Assembly: GCA_022925895.1 (NCBI GenBank)
Contig: JAKSYS010000185.1
Location: forward strand, 29,785-93,784
Direction: 5' to 3'
Source of the DNA: Fragilaria crotonensis
Taxonomy: Eukaryota > Bacillariophyta > Fragilariophyceae > Fragilariales > Fragilariaceae
DNA length: 64,000 bases
In this document: one piece after another, positions 10,764-20,088 of the stretch
Position numbering within the stretch: the stretch's first letter is position 1
How the letters are laid out: each line of letters opens with the position of its first letter
Notes under the pieces: generated by a model
What the model saw: only the letters and a program-made list of their open reading frames with translations
Database searches by the model: none
Told to the model about the DNA's origin: nothing
Program-made: the position numbers and the translations under genes

Positions 10764-11260
10764 TGACAGTATTCGTGTAGACGGTACGCGAGTACTGGCC
10801 GACAGTACGCTGAAGGACGGTAGGTCCGGGCGTACGCATGACGGACTTGGAGCACAGGCCACTGGCGGACATGGCTTTGGGCGACGTAGTAGGGTTGACC
10901 ATGGTGAATGTAAGTAGTACAAATGTGTAGATATGTAGTGGAACAATAGGAGGGAAGTAAAGGCCTTTACTTTGTGTGTTAATGGAAGTTGTAGATGTAG
11001 AATAATGAGAATAGAAGTGGGGGAACCAAATGATGAAAAAGTGAGGTGCAGATGAGACTCGAGGCTAATGTAGATGGCATCCGATTTAGTACCAGGGTCG
11101 TGTAGACCGGTACGTAGAAATGAGATGGCATCTACATTAGTCCGGATGGCATCTCAAATTCAAATGGTTACGCGGGACAAGAGGTCTGATTCTCAGGAGC
11201 TAGTGTTGTGACGGAAAGTGGTCAGACGACTCATGACGGTGCAACAGTAGATCTCTATCA
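10764..11260 (-). repeat. 3' LTR (left copy), 497 bp
   Basis: Direct repeat of 21805-22305. It starts tgacagtattc and ends gatctctatca on the plus strand, so both ends are TG...CA. Relative to the other copy it lacks 4 bases in three places (one c, one g, and a tg pair) and has one t/g difference. It contains a copy of the first codons of the upstream ORF (ATG at 10902). Confidence 0.95.
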
Positions 11261-12847
11261 CCCTCTTGGATCAGATCTCAGGTCCCAAAGTTGGTGAAGA
11301 AAGCATGTGGTCAGGTAGGATGCAGAAAATCTTCTTGAGGTGTGGATCAATTTTGCCAGAAAGTTGTGTCTTGGTGAGAATATCAGCAAGTTGATAGTCA
11401 CAAGGGATCCAGTGAAGTTGGTGGATACCGTCTTGTTGGCCTTGGCGGACAAAATGGAAGCGTCGTTCAATGTGACGGGTCTTGCGGGTGAGTTTGCCAT
11501 TTTGGCAATCTGGACAGTGGCTTCATTGTCAATCATTAAGATTGCAGGAGTGGTTGGTAAGCGCTGGGTGGATTCACGCCATTGTTTTGTGCCAAGATAG
11601 AGCATGTCATAGAGGAGCATGCGGATGTGGGCAGTGGCCATGGTGGCAGAGCATGCAGCCATATATTCAGCTTCAGAGGTTGACATGGCAACTGGAGTGG
11701 GCATGGTTGAGTTTGCTTCAATAAGTGCTCCATTGTGGAAGATCATGTAGCCAATGGTTGAGCGGCCAGTGTCTGGGCAGTCTTGCCAGCTGGCATCAGA
11801 GAAAACAGTAAGATCAGCATAGGGAATGCGATGTTGTAGGCAGATCTCATAGATAGGATTGGATGTGCAATCAGGGTAGAACTTGAGTGCATAGTAGGGA
11901 CGGCGGCGTAGGTAGCCGATGAGCCAGGTGAGGGCACGGAAGTCAAGAATTCCAGGAGCAATACAGGCTTTAGCAAGTTTGCAGACAGCAAAGAGGATAT
12001 CAGCTCTGGTGTTGTATGCCAGGTAGAGGAGAGTGCAGACGGCGGAGCGAAAGGGGAGTCGTTGCTGCTTTTGTGCAACAAGTGCAATGTCTTGTTCTGT
12101 GACAGGACGGTTTTCTTTGCTGAAGGTGTAGTCTGGCGGGAATGGAGTGTCGCGTTCGGGGAATTCGGAATTCGGGTCATAACGTTGAAGGGTGTTCAAG
12201 ACATAACGGTGCTGGTCCAAGGTATAGGTTGAGTCTTGGTGCTGGTGAATGCGCATTTGCAGGAACCATTGTGCAGGACCAAGGAATTTGACATCAAAGC
12301 GGTTTTTGACGGAATCTTCAAATTGTTTTTCAATGGAATCATTGCTGCCAGCATACAGCATATCATCAACGAAGAAAAGGAGGCGGAGCCATTGGTTGTG
12401 TTTGTCATATCGGACAAAGTAGGATGGTTCAGATTGGGATTGGATAAAACCTTGGGAGTATAGCCATTCAGAAAATTCAATGTTCCAGTATTTGCCAGAG
12501 TAGACAAGGCCATAGATTCCTTTGTCCAGGAGAAGTGGTTTGCCAAAGAATTTAGCATATTCAGGGAAATGAAAAGCATATTCCAATGGGAGCTTGACAA
12601 AGTGGCGGCCAATGACTTTAGCTTGCAAGTAGGCGCCAATAAAGTCAGCACTTTTGAGTGTGCGTCGGGAAGCACAAATTGTGGAGAGAAGGAGCTTGAC
12701 CCCTCTTGAAGATGCACAGGGTGACCAAGTGTCCTCAAAGGGTTGAGGAATTTCAATTGGTTGGACTTTTGGTGTTGGGGAGGCAGTGGCATTAGCAATG
12801 TCTTGACGCTGTTGAAGGAGATGTTGCTGATGTGCGGCTTTTGCTTT
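11258..12847 (-). pseudogene. pol: Copia pol, 3' part: reverse transcriptase and RNase H, frame broken
   Basis: A 456-residue frame (11258-12628) contains the reverse transcriptase core with FVDDMLYAGS (D88, D89) and the Copia RNase H block with FSDASWQD and STSEAEYMA. Coherent pol sequence in the same frame continues upstream of the first Met to about 12845 (DTWSP motif near 12690). The protein shifts out of the preceding integrase frame at 12843-12850. Near 11498-11505 the conserved RNase H tail (KTRHIERR, then ADILTK) lies in another frame, which would end at the TGA at 11273-11271. Each break is one base. Either the copy is dead or the assembly has lost bases. Confidence 0.85.
11261..11267 (-). 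other. Polypurine tract next to the 3' LTR
   Basis: On the minus strand the seven bases AAGAGGG lie immediately before the LTR TG end. This is the position and composition expected for plus-strand DNA priming. Confidence 0.7.
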
Positions 12848-12849
12848 CT

Positions 12850-15207
12850 TTAAAGACGTTTCTCCAAGTCGCCTCGGGCGACCAGGCGAGCTTTAAGTTT
12901 CTCAAGTTTGCCAGTTGCTGTTTGTTTGGCTTTGAGAACAAGTTTGACAGGAATGATAGGGTCAGCTTGGGATGGAGTTTGTCCAAGGATGAATGTGCCA
13001 TGATCAATGAGATTCTTGATTTCCATGCGAATTGCATGTAGCCAGGCAGAGCGTATGTCATCATCAAGTTTGAGGACAGCTTTAAGAGATTGTGGCTCAG
13101 GAAGGTATTTGTCAACAGGTTCAGCAGGTTCTTCTTGACTGATAGTTGCATTATCAATGGTGAGCATGGCAGTGTGAATGGGATCAATGGAAGGAGGATC
13201 TTCATTACACTCTTGGAAGTAGAGGGTCATCATCTTTTGTAGATTGGAATGGCAGTGTTGGTGGCCAATGTAGTTCACTTGGTGTGGTGTTGGTGGTGTA
13301 GGGCCATGTTGATCATCATTATGGGAGGCATCAGGAAGTGCCACAAGTGATGTTGGGAGTTCGGAGGCATCAAGGAAATGTGATGGAGGATTGCCGAGAT
13401 CAGCGGCTGAGCCAGTTTGGTGAAAAGTTGCAGGTTCAGAGTTGTCAGCAGTGTTGCGGAGGCCATTGGGATTGAAATGGGAGCGTATAGGAACAGCTCC
13501 AGCAAAGGGCTTTGAATCAAAGCATAGGGCAGAGTTGAAGTCTTCATCAAAGTAGGCGTCACGTGTGATAATGAGGCTTTGCGGTTGATCAGGAGAATAG
13601 ATGAGCCAGCCTGCAGAGTTTTCAGGGAATCCAAGGAATATACCACGGGAAGCGCGTTGGAGTTGCTGCTTATAGGTAATGATCTTGTTGCGGAAAGTTG
13701 GTTCATAACGCTTGAAGAAGGTTGGGCAACCAAAGATGCGGAAATTGCCTAGATTGGGCTTGCGTTTGTAGCTGAATTGATATGGAGTTGTTGGGATTCC
13801 ATTGATGTCAGTGACATTCTTGGCTGGGCAGACATTGATAATGTGGACAGCATAGGCATGTGCATGGTGGAAGAAGGCACCGCCAAGTCGGGCATTGTTG
13901 AGGAGGGTATTGGCTGTGTTGTGGACTTCACGCCATTTAGCTTCACAGATACCGTTCATTTCTTGATGTTCTGGGGCAGCAGCTTCAACTTTTATGCCAA
14001 GGTTGGTGCATTCGGTGATGAATTTTGCAGAGGTAAATGCGGTTCCAGCATCGGTGCGGATGAAGCGGACGGATTGTGTTCGGCCAAGGAGTTCTGTTTG
14101 GGTCAGCCATGACTTGAGGGCTGTGATGATGGATGCTGTGCTTTCAGTTGGTAGACCAATCCAGCCAGTAAGTTTGCCAGGTGTTGTGACAATGAATAGA
14201 TAGGCAGAATAGTTGGTGTTTGTTGTAAGACCATAACGGAATGGGTTGCGCATCAAGTCAAGATGTAGTCGATGGAAGGGATCGGTACCTTCACGTTGCG
14301 GGGTCTTGTTTCGAGCACGTTTTTGGCTGATAGATATACGGAGAGGCCAAGTGTTTGGATCAATGGTTGGAGAGAGTACATGGTCATTCCAGGTTTGGTG
14401 AAGAGATCCAACCATTAGATTTCGGAAATTGCGGTAAGCAAGGCGTCGAGCAACAAGCTCGAGAGGTAGGGTGGTTACGGATCGTCGTTGATCAGGGTTG
14501 ATGGTGTCAACAGTGTCAGCAAAGTGGTCTTCTGCTGGTGAAGAGTCAGATTCAAGGTTGACATTGGGTAAAGATATGGCTGAGAAGGCTTGATGTGGTG
14601 GTAGTTCACGGCGTAGGATGGGCCACGTGTACGTAGAATTGTTTGGAAGTTGGATGGTGGTGGCACGATTGTGAATCAAGACACTGAAGTTTTGTGTGCA
14701 TGATAGTGCGGTCAAGGAAAGTAGGCGATGGCTGAGGCCTTCAACATAGTAGACATCAGTTAGGCCAAGGATGGATTTCATACCATCATCAGTAGTGAAG
14801 GGACATTCTGTGGTGCCTTTGTAGGTAGACAATTTAGTACTGCCATCAGCAAGGGAGACAGGTACACTGCAGGGTGTGACATCATGGAGGTCACTGAAGA
14901 CTGGTGTGTAGTGGCTGGTTGCACCACTGTCAGGAAGCCAATTTTCAAGAAGAGGTGGGCCAAAACGTTGATGAGGAGATTGTGGGTCATCAGGGAAATA
15001 GTATGTGGCTCCAGAATTGGGAGGAGAGTGATTGCCAGAAGGTTGAAAGTCTTGATCAAGGAGGTGTTGGTTGATCTCCATTTGGGGGGAGGGCTGGGTT
15101 TGGCCAAGGGATTGAGTCAGGAGTGTCATCCATTGGGTCAAGAGATGAAGCACGGAAAGCTTGGTGATAAACATTTTCTTGCATGTTTTCTCCTGAGTCA
15201 GTGACAA
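12850..15207 (-). CDS. pol: Copia pol, 5' part: protease and integrase
   Basis: This 785-residue frame carries the aspartic protease motif LPDSGATSHY (D93) and a Copia integrase with the D-D-35-E triad: D317 in HLDLM, D386 in RTDAGT and E422 in CEAKWRE. A KARLVARGD motif marks the start of reverse transcriptase just before the frame stops at 12850. The first 50 or so residues look non-authentic. A short overlapping frame ending at 15056 (with RAYFVTDSGE) looks like the real link between gag and protease, implying further one-base shifts near 15060 and 15240. Confidence 0.88.
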   Translation of the reverse strand: MSLTQEKTCKKMFITKLSVLHLLTQWMTLLTQSLGQTQPSPQMEINQHLLDQDFQPSGNHSPPNSGATYYFPDDPQSPHQRFGPPLLENWLPDSGATSHYTPVFSDLHDVTPCSVPVSLADGSTKLSTYKGTTECPFTTDDGMKSILGLTDVYYVEGLSHRLLSLTALSCTQNFSVLIHNRATTIQLPNNSTYTWPILRRELPPHQAFSAISLPNVNLESDSSPAEDHFADTVDTINPDQRRSVTTLPLELVARRLAYRNFRNLMVGSLHQTWNDHVLSPTIDPNTWPLRISISQKRARNKTPQREGTDPFHRLHLDLMRNPFRYGLTTNTNYSAYLFIVTTPGKLTGWIGLPTESTASIITALKSWLTQTELLGRTQSVRFIRTDAGTAFTSAKFITECTNLGIKVEAAAPEHQEMNGICEAKWREVHNTANTLLNNARLGGAFFHHAHAYAVHIINVCPAKNVTDINGIPTTPYQFSYKRKPNLGNFRIFGCPTFFKRYEPTFRNKIITYKQQLQRASRGIFLGFPENSAGWLIYSPDQPQSLIITRDAYFDEDFNSALCFDSKPFAGAVPIRSHFNPNGLRNTADNSEPATFHQTGSAADLGNPPSHFLDASELPTSLVALPDASHNDDQHGPTPPTPHQVNYIGHQHCHSNLQKMMTLYFQECNEDPPSIDPIHTAMLTIDNATISQEEPAEPVDKYLPEPQSLKAVLKLDDDIRSAWLHAIRMEIKNLIDHGTFILGQTPSQADPIIPVKLVLKAKQTATGKLEKLKARLVARGDLEKRL

Positions 15208-16592
15208 AGTAGGCTCGTTGTTGATTGCGGGGGAGCGGAATTTTCATTGTTTGAAGATGATCGAGAGGATGGGCCTCGATTGGAAGTTGCATTGCGTGCG
15301 GGGTTGGTGCAGTTGCGGGAATAGTGACCGAGTCTGCCGCAGTTGTTGCAGACAATGTTTGCAGCATTGGATTGGTTGCGGTTTTGATTGTTAGTGTTAC
15401 CGTTGGTAGATGGGCGGTGATTTGAATTCGGCAGTTGACGAAGAGGTGGTCGATTTGTACGCTGTTGTTGCGTTGATGGACGTGTTGACGGAGCGTTGGT
15501 GCGACGGTGGTTGTTGGTGTTTTGCGGGGTTTGTCGCTGGGCGTTCGGTAAGGGAGGTCCACGGTGTTGTCGATGCTGTTGTCGGGTGGGGTTGTTTCCA
15601 CCATTGTTGGTATAAGGACGTAGGATTGAGCTGAAAGCTTGTTGTTGTCGTTGAGTGAAGTTTCGAATAGTGGTGCCTTGTTGTGGACGGAAAGTCGTTT
15701 GGCGTGCAGAGTTTGCATGTTGATTAAAGTGGCGGTGACTCATAGATGGGATTGTAAGACCACGGGATTCATCGATGTTGAGAAGATGACTTTCAAGTTC
15801 GGAGAATTGTGGCAGAGCTTCGTCGTTTAGTTCGGCGCGGCGAATGTCGGCATCAAAACGTTGGTATGATGCAGCATAAAAGGAATGATTGCTTCCTCCA
15901 CGGACAGTTCTTTTAATCAGTTCGGCATCAGAGTTTGGTATTCCAGCATGGTAACAATCACGCGAGATGGTGCGGATGCGGTTAAGATAGGAAGTAGCAA
16001 CTTCGTTGTGCGGTTGTTTGATAGAGCAAAAAGCTTCGCGAGTGCGTTCGATATGATCTGGCGTTAAGGGAGCACAGTGGCGACGCAGGGTGAAGATAGC
16101 AGTTCTTGCATCTGGAGGTCCATCAATGATGTGTTTTTGACAGGGTTCACTGATGTTGGTGAAGATCAAGTTGTAGAGAGCTGTGCCAACAAATGGATGG
16201 GAGTAACATACTTGTTGGGGCCAAAGATCAAAGACTTGGCGAGTCCAGGGGGAAATGTTACAGACAATGCGGAGATTGTCCATAAAAGTATTGAAATGGC
16301 GTCGACGGGCTTGTAAATCTGTTGGATAGGCCAGTTTGCGAAGATTTGCATTTTTGGCGTACTTCAGAAGAGTCTTTGTTAGATCTTCAATCGGAGGATA
16401 GGTGAAATCAGTCCGGGTGGAAGATGTCAGCACATCAGGTGATGTGGGCTTCAACTGTTTTGGATCTTCTTCAGAGTCATGGTCAGTATCATTGTCAAAG
16501 AATGTTTCAATTGTTGGTGGATAGGAAAAGGTAGCGTGGGTCGCCGGGCGCGGAGTTTGTTGACGGGACTCAAGGTTTTGAGTTTTTGTCAT
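15198..16592 (-). CDS. gag: Copia gag with zinc knuckle
   Basis: The 464-residue protein has a capsid-like helical middle region (about 70-300), a Gln/Asn/Arg/Thr-rich basic linker, and a CX2CX4HX4C knuckle (CNNCGRLGHYSRNC, 415-428) for RNA binding. It begins at an ATG and precedes pol as expected. Its last residues probably reflect a frame slip, because the neighbouring frame continues with a plausible gag-protease linker. Confidence 0.88.
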   Translation of the reverse strand: MTKTQNLESRQQTPRPATHATFSYPPTIETFFDNDTDHDSEEDPKQLKPTSPDVLTSSTRTDFTYPPIEDLTKTLLKYAKNANLRKLAYPTDLQARRRHFNTFMDNLRIVCNISPWTRQVFDLWPQQVCYSHPFVGTALYNLIFTNISEPCQKHIIDGPPDARTAIFTLRRHCAPLTPDHIERTREAFCSIKQPHNEVATSYLNRIRTISRDCYHAGIPNSDAELIKRTVRGGSNHSFYAASYQRFDADIRRAELNDEALPQFSELESHLLNIDESRGLTIPSMSHRHFNQHANSARQTTFRPQQGTTIRNFTQRQQQAFSSILRPYTNNGGNNPTRQQHRQHRGPPLPNAQRQTPQNTNNHRRTNAPSTRPSTQQQRTNRPPLRQLPNSNHRPSTNGNTNNQNRNQSNAANIVCNNCGRLGHYSRNCTNPARNATSNRGPSSRSSSNNENSAPPQSTTSLLCH

Positions 16593-16784
16593 TTTGTTGA
16601 TTTATTTCCGGTCATTGAGGAGTTTTGTGTAGATTTGGGTATTGACATTTTGACGGTTGAAGAATTTCGTCCTCATGTTTTGGGAGCAGCGACGGATTTA
16701 GTGACGGATTTTGTTGCACGGGGTTCGAATCCGTAGGTGATGTGTTTTTGGAACGTATATTTTCGGTCGCGGTAGAAAATGTTG

Positions 16785-17483
16785 TCAAAACCGGGTGGTT
16801 GGGGTTCGAGTCGGTTGTAGCCGGGACGTGAGGTGTTTTTGCGTTTTCGGCGTTATGATGCTTGAAAATGCGTCAGAAATGCGCTGAAGTGGTCCAGGTG
16901 TTGCATTTGCCGATTGAGGTGACCTTGAGGGTGTTTCGGTGTGCGAAGTGTCGGTTTCAGGCGAGTTTTGCTGTGAAATCGCGAGATTTTGTTGTGTTCC
17001 GGGCAGAGATTGAGTTTCTTGCACTTGTTCCTCATACGTGGTTTCTTCGTCGGTTTCGAGGGGATTTTCAGCAGTATTGGCGTCGTTTTGCGTGGAAAAT
17101 TCGCGTGCAGTGTCGTTTTGTGCAGGAATTTCGTGCTGGAGGTCCGGGGTTCGAGTCGGGGGCTGATTTAGTGACGAACGTCGTGTTTGTACCGCTAGAA
17201 AAGCGTGATGTGTACCCGTAAACGTGTTTTTATCCTCTTGGAATTTAATTACTGGTTGACTTTCAGCTAAATCTTGCGCATTTGGACAGAAATTGCTGTC
17301 GTGCATAGAAATAGGTAAGTCACCAGTAAAATATCCAGGATAATTCAATTGAGGTGGACTAGACTCACCTGTTCCATCAAGATTGATGGGTGAGTCAGGT
17401 CCCCTTGAATCAATATATGGGTATTCTGGGTGGTTGTGTTTCTCTCGATAGAAATAAGAGAGGTGATTGTTGAAAAGTTGCAA
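16785..17483 (-). CDS. Extra 5' ORF of the Copia element, last segment (unknown function)
   Basis: This 232-codon frame continues coherently upstream of its first Met to about 17590 (with FPGYPLDPSLHHFPIWK), where it meets the frame of the next segment at a T/C homopolymer. A possible single protein therefore spans both. The tail is disordered and rich in Gln, Thr, Glu and Pro, and it stops 193 bases before gag. No known domain is recognised. Being in the same orientation between LTR and gag suggests it belongs to the element, either captured or an ORF1-type gene. Confidence 0.5.
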   Translation of the reverse strand: MQLFNNHLSYFYREKHNHPEYPYIDSRGPDSPINLDGTGESSPPQLNYPGYFTGDLPISMHDSNFCPNAQDLAESQPVIKFQEDKNTFTGTHHAFLAVQTRRSSLNQPPTRTPDLQHEIPAQNDTAREFSTQNDANTAENPLETDEETTYEEQVQETQSLPGTQQNLAISQQNSPETDTSHTETPSRSPQSANATPGPLQRISDAFSSIITPKTQKHLTSRLQPTRTPTTRF

Positions 17484-18520
17484 TTCGGGATCACGGAGGG
17501 CATCATTGAGATGCGGAGCGCCCAGGCTCGATAAACGTTGTTTCCAGATGGGGAAATGGTGTAAACTGGGATCAAGCGGATAGCCAGGGAAAATGGAATC
17601 TTTGTGGGATCACGGGCAATGTGATACATTTGTGAGTGCTCATTTCGCCAAAGTTCAGCAGGATTATGCTGAATCCAGTCTGGGTCATCCAAATTGTAGG
17701 TTTGGAGAGGCTTGGCAGCTTGCTTGTAGAAGAGGGACTTGACTGATTCCTTGGTGTAGGGATTTCCATCAGGATCAATGATGATTGGTTGTTGGTCATG
17801 ATCAAGGGTGACAGGGAAGATTCCAGCTCTTGCTGTTGGGATGGCCATTTCAGTTGGAGAGCCATAAGAATAGGTTGGGCCACAGAGTGGTGAACCTTGG
17901 AAGATAACACCATGTGAAGGTGGGCAGTTCTTGGGAAGGATGCCTGTTGGATCTTTTGGATCAATCAGTTGCACAACGCGGAATAGGATGTACTCAGAAT
18001 GCGGTAGAAAATCGATTGAGTCATTGGCAGAATTGGTTGCAATTGGGGTGACTGTCTGCAGGGCATCGATGTAACGTAGGGGATCATGATACTGAAGATT
18101 CATGATAGTTGTGATGTTGAATGGTTTGCAAACAACAAAATTGATGGCAAGGGCTGTGTCAGTGGAGTATGAAGTGGCCAGCTGAACATCTGAAGGTTTG
18201 GTAACCATTGGGAAGGAAACTGAGAAGGCAGTGAGCAGGTGGTCTGCTGGTGGTAGATTGCCAACAATGATCTCATACTGAGAGAATTCAGGGTCTCTGG
18301 AGATGCAGATTTTGTGGTGAGCCATGCCATGTTGAAGGATGGCGAAACGGATGAACTCTTGAGCAATGTGTAGTGTTGTGGCTTGGGTGTCTGCATGGGT
18401 GTCAAAGGTATTGACAAAGGCAGTTGTGAATGGATTTGCAGCTCTGAATTGTGATTCAATATGTGTGACACTTGATTGGAGATTTTCAAGTTGATGATGG
18501 GTTAATTCATCGGGTGGCAT
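17345..18520 (-). CDS. Extra ORF of the Copia element, globular segment (unknown function)
   Basis: This 391-codon frame looks like a folded protein: mixed hydrophobic pattern, few low-complexity tracts, and a region with GSPLCGPTYSYGSP near residue 210. It continues upstream of its first Met to about 18650 (HEIARDINSSAA), where an AAA run separates it from the next frame by one base. Downstream it passes into the last segment near 17590. No family is recognised. A structural protein of the element is possible but unproven. Confidence 0.5.
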   Translation of the reverse strand: MPPDELTHHQLENLQSSVTHIESQFRAANPFTTAFVNTFDTHADTQATTLHIAQEFIRFAILQHGMAHHKICISRDPEFSQYEIIVGNLPPADHLLTAFSVSFPMVTKPSDVQLATSYSTDTALAINFVVCKPFNITTIMNLQYHDPLRYIDALQTVTPIATNSANDSIDFLPHSEYILFRVVQLIDPKDPTGILPKNCPPSHGVIFQGSPLCGPTYSYGSPTEMAIPTARAGIFPVTLDHDQQPIIIDPDGNPYTKESVKSLFYKQAAKPLQTYNLDDPDWIQHNPAELWRNEHSQMYHIARDPTKIPFSLAIRLIPVYTISPSGNNVYRAWALRISMMPSVIPNCNFSTITSLISIERNTTTQNTHILIQGDLTHPSILMEQVSLVHLN

Positions 18521-19017
18521 CGGGAACTGATCAATATCCTGGAAGGTGTCTTGAATGAAGTAGGGTAGTTTTCGGAATGTTGTTGACTTGGGAAATAAAC
18601 TGAGTGCTGCAGCCGAAGAGTTGATATCACGAGCGATTTCGTGAAGATTTCAGGGTAGAAGAGATGCTTTGGGTATCCAAGTGTGTTGTAGTTTCTGTGA
18701 TGAACAAGGTACATCATTCTCAGAGCATAGATAAATGCAGTTGCACACTTTGACATGATTTCTGACTGATCATCATCCAGGTCATTGAAGGAAGATGGGA
18801 GGTTCTGCGGAAATAGTTCACGTTGTGGCGATCGCAGATGTGCGAGCAATAGATAGGTTGCCCGATTCAGTGTGTGGGTCATGCATTCGACTGATAGAAT
18901 GTCAGACAAGGGGCGTCCCATATGGTAGGGAGCTCGTGTGATGTGAAGGGATCGACTGTTGATTGAATAAAAATACCAGAAAAGGTGGTGCCGATTGATA
19001 TCACGGATGTAGTTCAC
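18502..19017 (-). CDS. Extra ORF of the Copia element, segment with conserved-looking core (unknown function)
   Basis: This 171-codon frame starts inside a coherent region. The same frame is open back to the stop at 19072-19074, with HCIFLPELFGCTPAVNYI upstream of the Met. The segment before it ends at that single in-frame TAA, so the two may have been one ORF. From about 18650 onward the authentic reading moves to the neighbouring frame. No recognised motif. Confidence 0.45.
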   Translation of the reverse strand: MNYIRDINRHHLFWYFYSINSRSLHITRAPYHMGRPLSDILSVECMTHTLNRATYLLLAHLRSPQRELFPQNLPSSFNDLDDDQSEIMSKCATAFIYALRMMYLVHHRNYNTLGYPKHLFYPEIFTKSLVISTLRLQHSVYFPSQQHSENYPTSFKTPSRILISSRCHPMN

Positions 19018-19071
19018 AGCCGGGGTGCATCCAAATAGTTCAGGCAGAAAGATGCAATGGTGATGCTTGTG

Positions 19072-20088
19072 TTAACGCAGATTGGCAAGTCGCGGAGGCG
19101 AATAGGGCCATTTTGTCATCATGTAGAATAGCATCTGGGAAGGATAGCTCTGCGGAGCATTGTAGTCCTCTTCTTGGAACATTCGGAAAGGGTTGAGATG
19201 AATTTCCGAAAGATTATCGTCGGGGCGATAGGGTGGGTCCGGGAATAAACTGGGTAGCATTCTTGCTGGTGGTTGGTACTCTGAAGGTAAGTCTTCTTCT
19301 TGGGCTTCATTTGCTGAGAGTAAGTCGTTGGGTTGGTCATCATCAAATGATTTGTTTTCCTCCATGCAAAGCATTGCAAAGTGTCCTTCATCATCATGTG
19401 AGTGAAAAGGAGGAGAAACAGGGTAAGCAAAACTGTTGTCATTACTAGGTAAATTATTACTGTCAGAGTAATAATTTATCCCAGTGTTGATTTCAGGGTT
19501 GTCCTCATCAGGTAAATCCTCAAGTTTGATTGGAACAGGGTGCTGGACTTCATCATGAAGAGTGGCTTGACTGCTTGTAGGGTTTGTGTTGGACAACGTG
19601 CAGTGGGCCAAGTGGGGAAGATTGAGTCCCGTATCGGTCTTAACAACTGTAGTCAAATATACAGTAGTGTCTCTGCGATGGTAAGGCGGGGAAGCACCGG
19701 TGGTTGGTGACGGCGTCCCAGGGCTTGGTGATACATCTGTACTGCGTACGGGAGAGCAGTAAGAGTAGGCTGGCGAACAGAAGGGGTATCGCGGCGTAGA
19801 AAGGTCGGAGAAGCATCGCGGTGTGTTCGCTGTATTGGAGCGCGGAGTGTAGCTCTCGGAGGAGCTCGAAGGGGGTAGGCTGATATTTTCGTCGACGTCA
19901 GCGTATCCGGGAATGATGACATCATGGTTCTCATCAATGACGTCAGGACGGTTCTGATACGGTTGGAGGGCGCTTTCCAGGTGAGCGAGTAAATTTTGTG
20001 GGTGACAAGTGTCCAGCGAGCGAAGAGATTCTGGGGTTGTCTGTTTCAGAATTTTGCAAAGTTCCAACGTCAAGAACTGCACTTTCAT
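19072..20088 (-). CDS. Extra ORF of the Copia element, disordered acidic/proline-rich segment
   Basis: The 338-codon frame is rich in Pro, Ser, Asp and Tyr, with SPSP/TPR-type motifs and acidic stretches (for example LEDLPDEDNPE). It overlaps the preceding frame by 146 bases in another phase and ends at a single TAA before the next coherent segment. It could be a linker or regulatory region of a long polyprotein. No homologue is recognised. Confidence 0.45.
   Translation of the reverse strand: MKVQFLTLELCKILKQTTPESLRSLDTCHPQNLLAHLESALQPYQNRPDVIDENHDVIIPGYADVDENISLPPSSSSESYTPRSNTANTPRCFSDLSTPRYPFCSPAYSYCSPVRSTDVSPSPGTPSPTTGASPPYHRRDTTVYLTTVVKTDTGLNLPHLAHCTLSNTNPTSSQATLHDEVQHPVPIKLEDLPDEDNPEINTGINYYSDSNNLPSNDNSFAYPVSPPFHSHDDEGHFAMLCMEENKSFDDDQPNDLLSANEAQEEDLPSEYQPPARMLPSLFPDPPYRPDDNLSEIHLNPFRMFQEEDYNAPQSYPSQMLFYMMTKWPYSPPRLANLR

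Noticed and set aside
12840-12852. Programmed -1 frameshift between integrase and reverse transcriptase
   Set aside because: The CTTTAAAG site does not have the canonical slippery phase, and the position inside pol is not where Copia elements shift. Other unexplained one-base breaks nearby favour indels.
16715-16740. tRNA gene suggested by ggttcgaatcc (B-box-like); similar at 17145
   Set aside because: No matching A box or cloverleaf found around either site.
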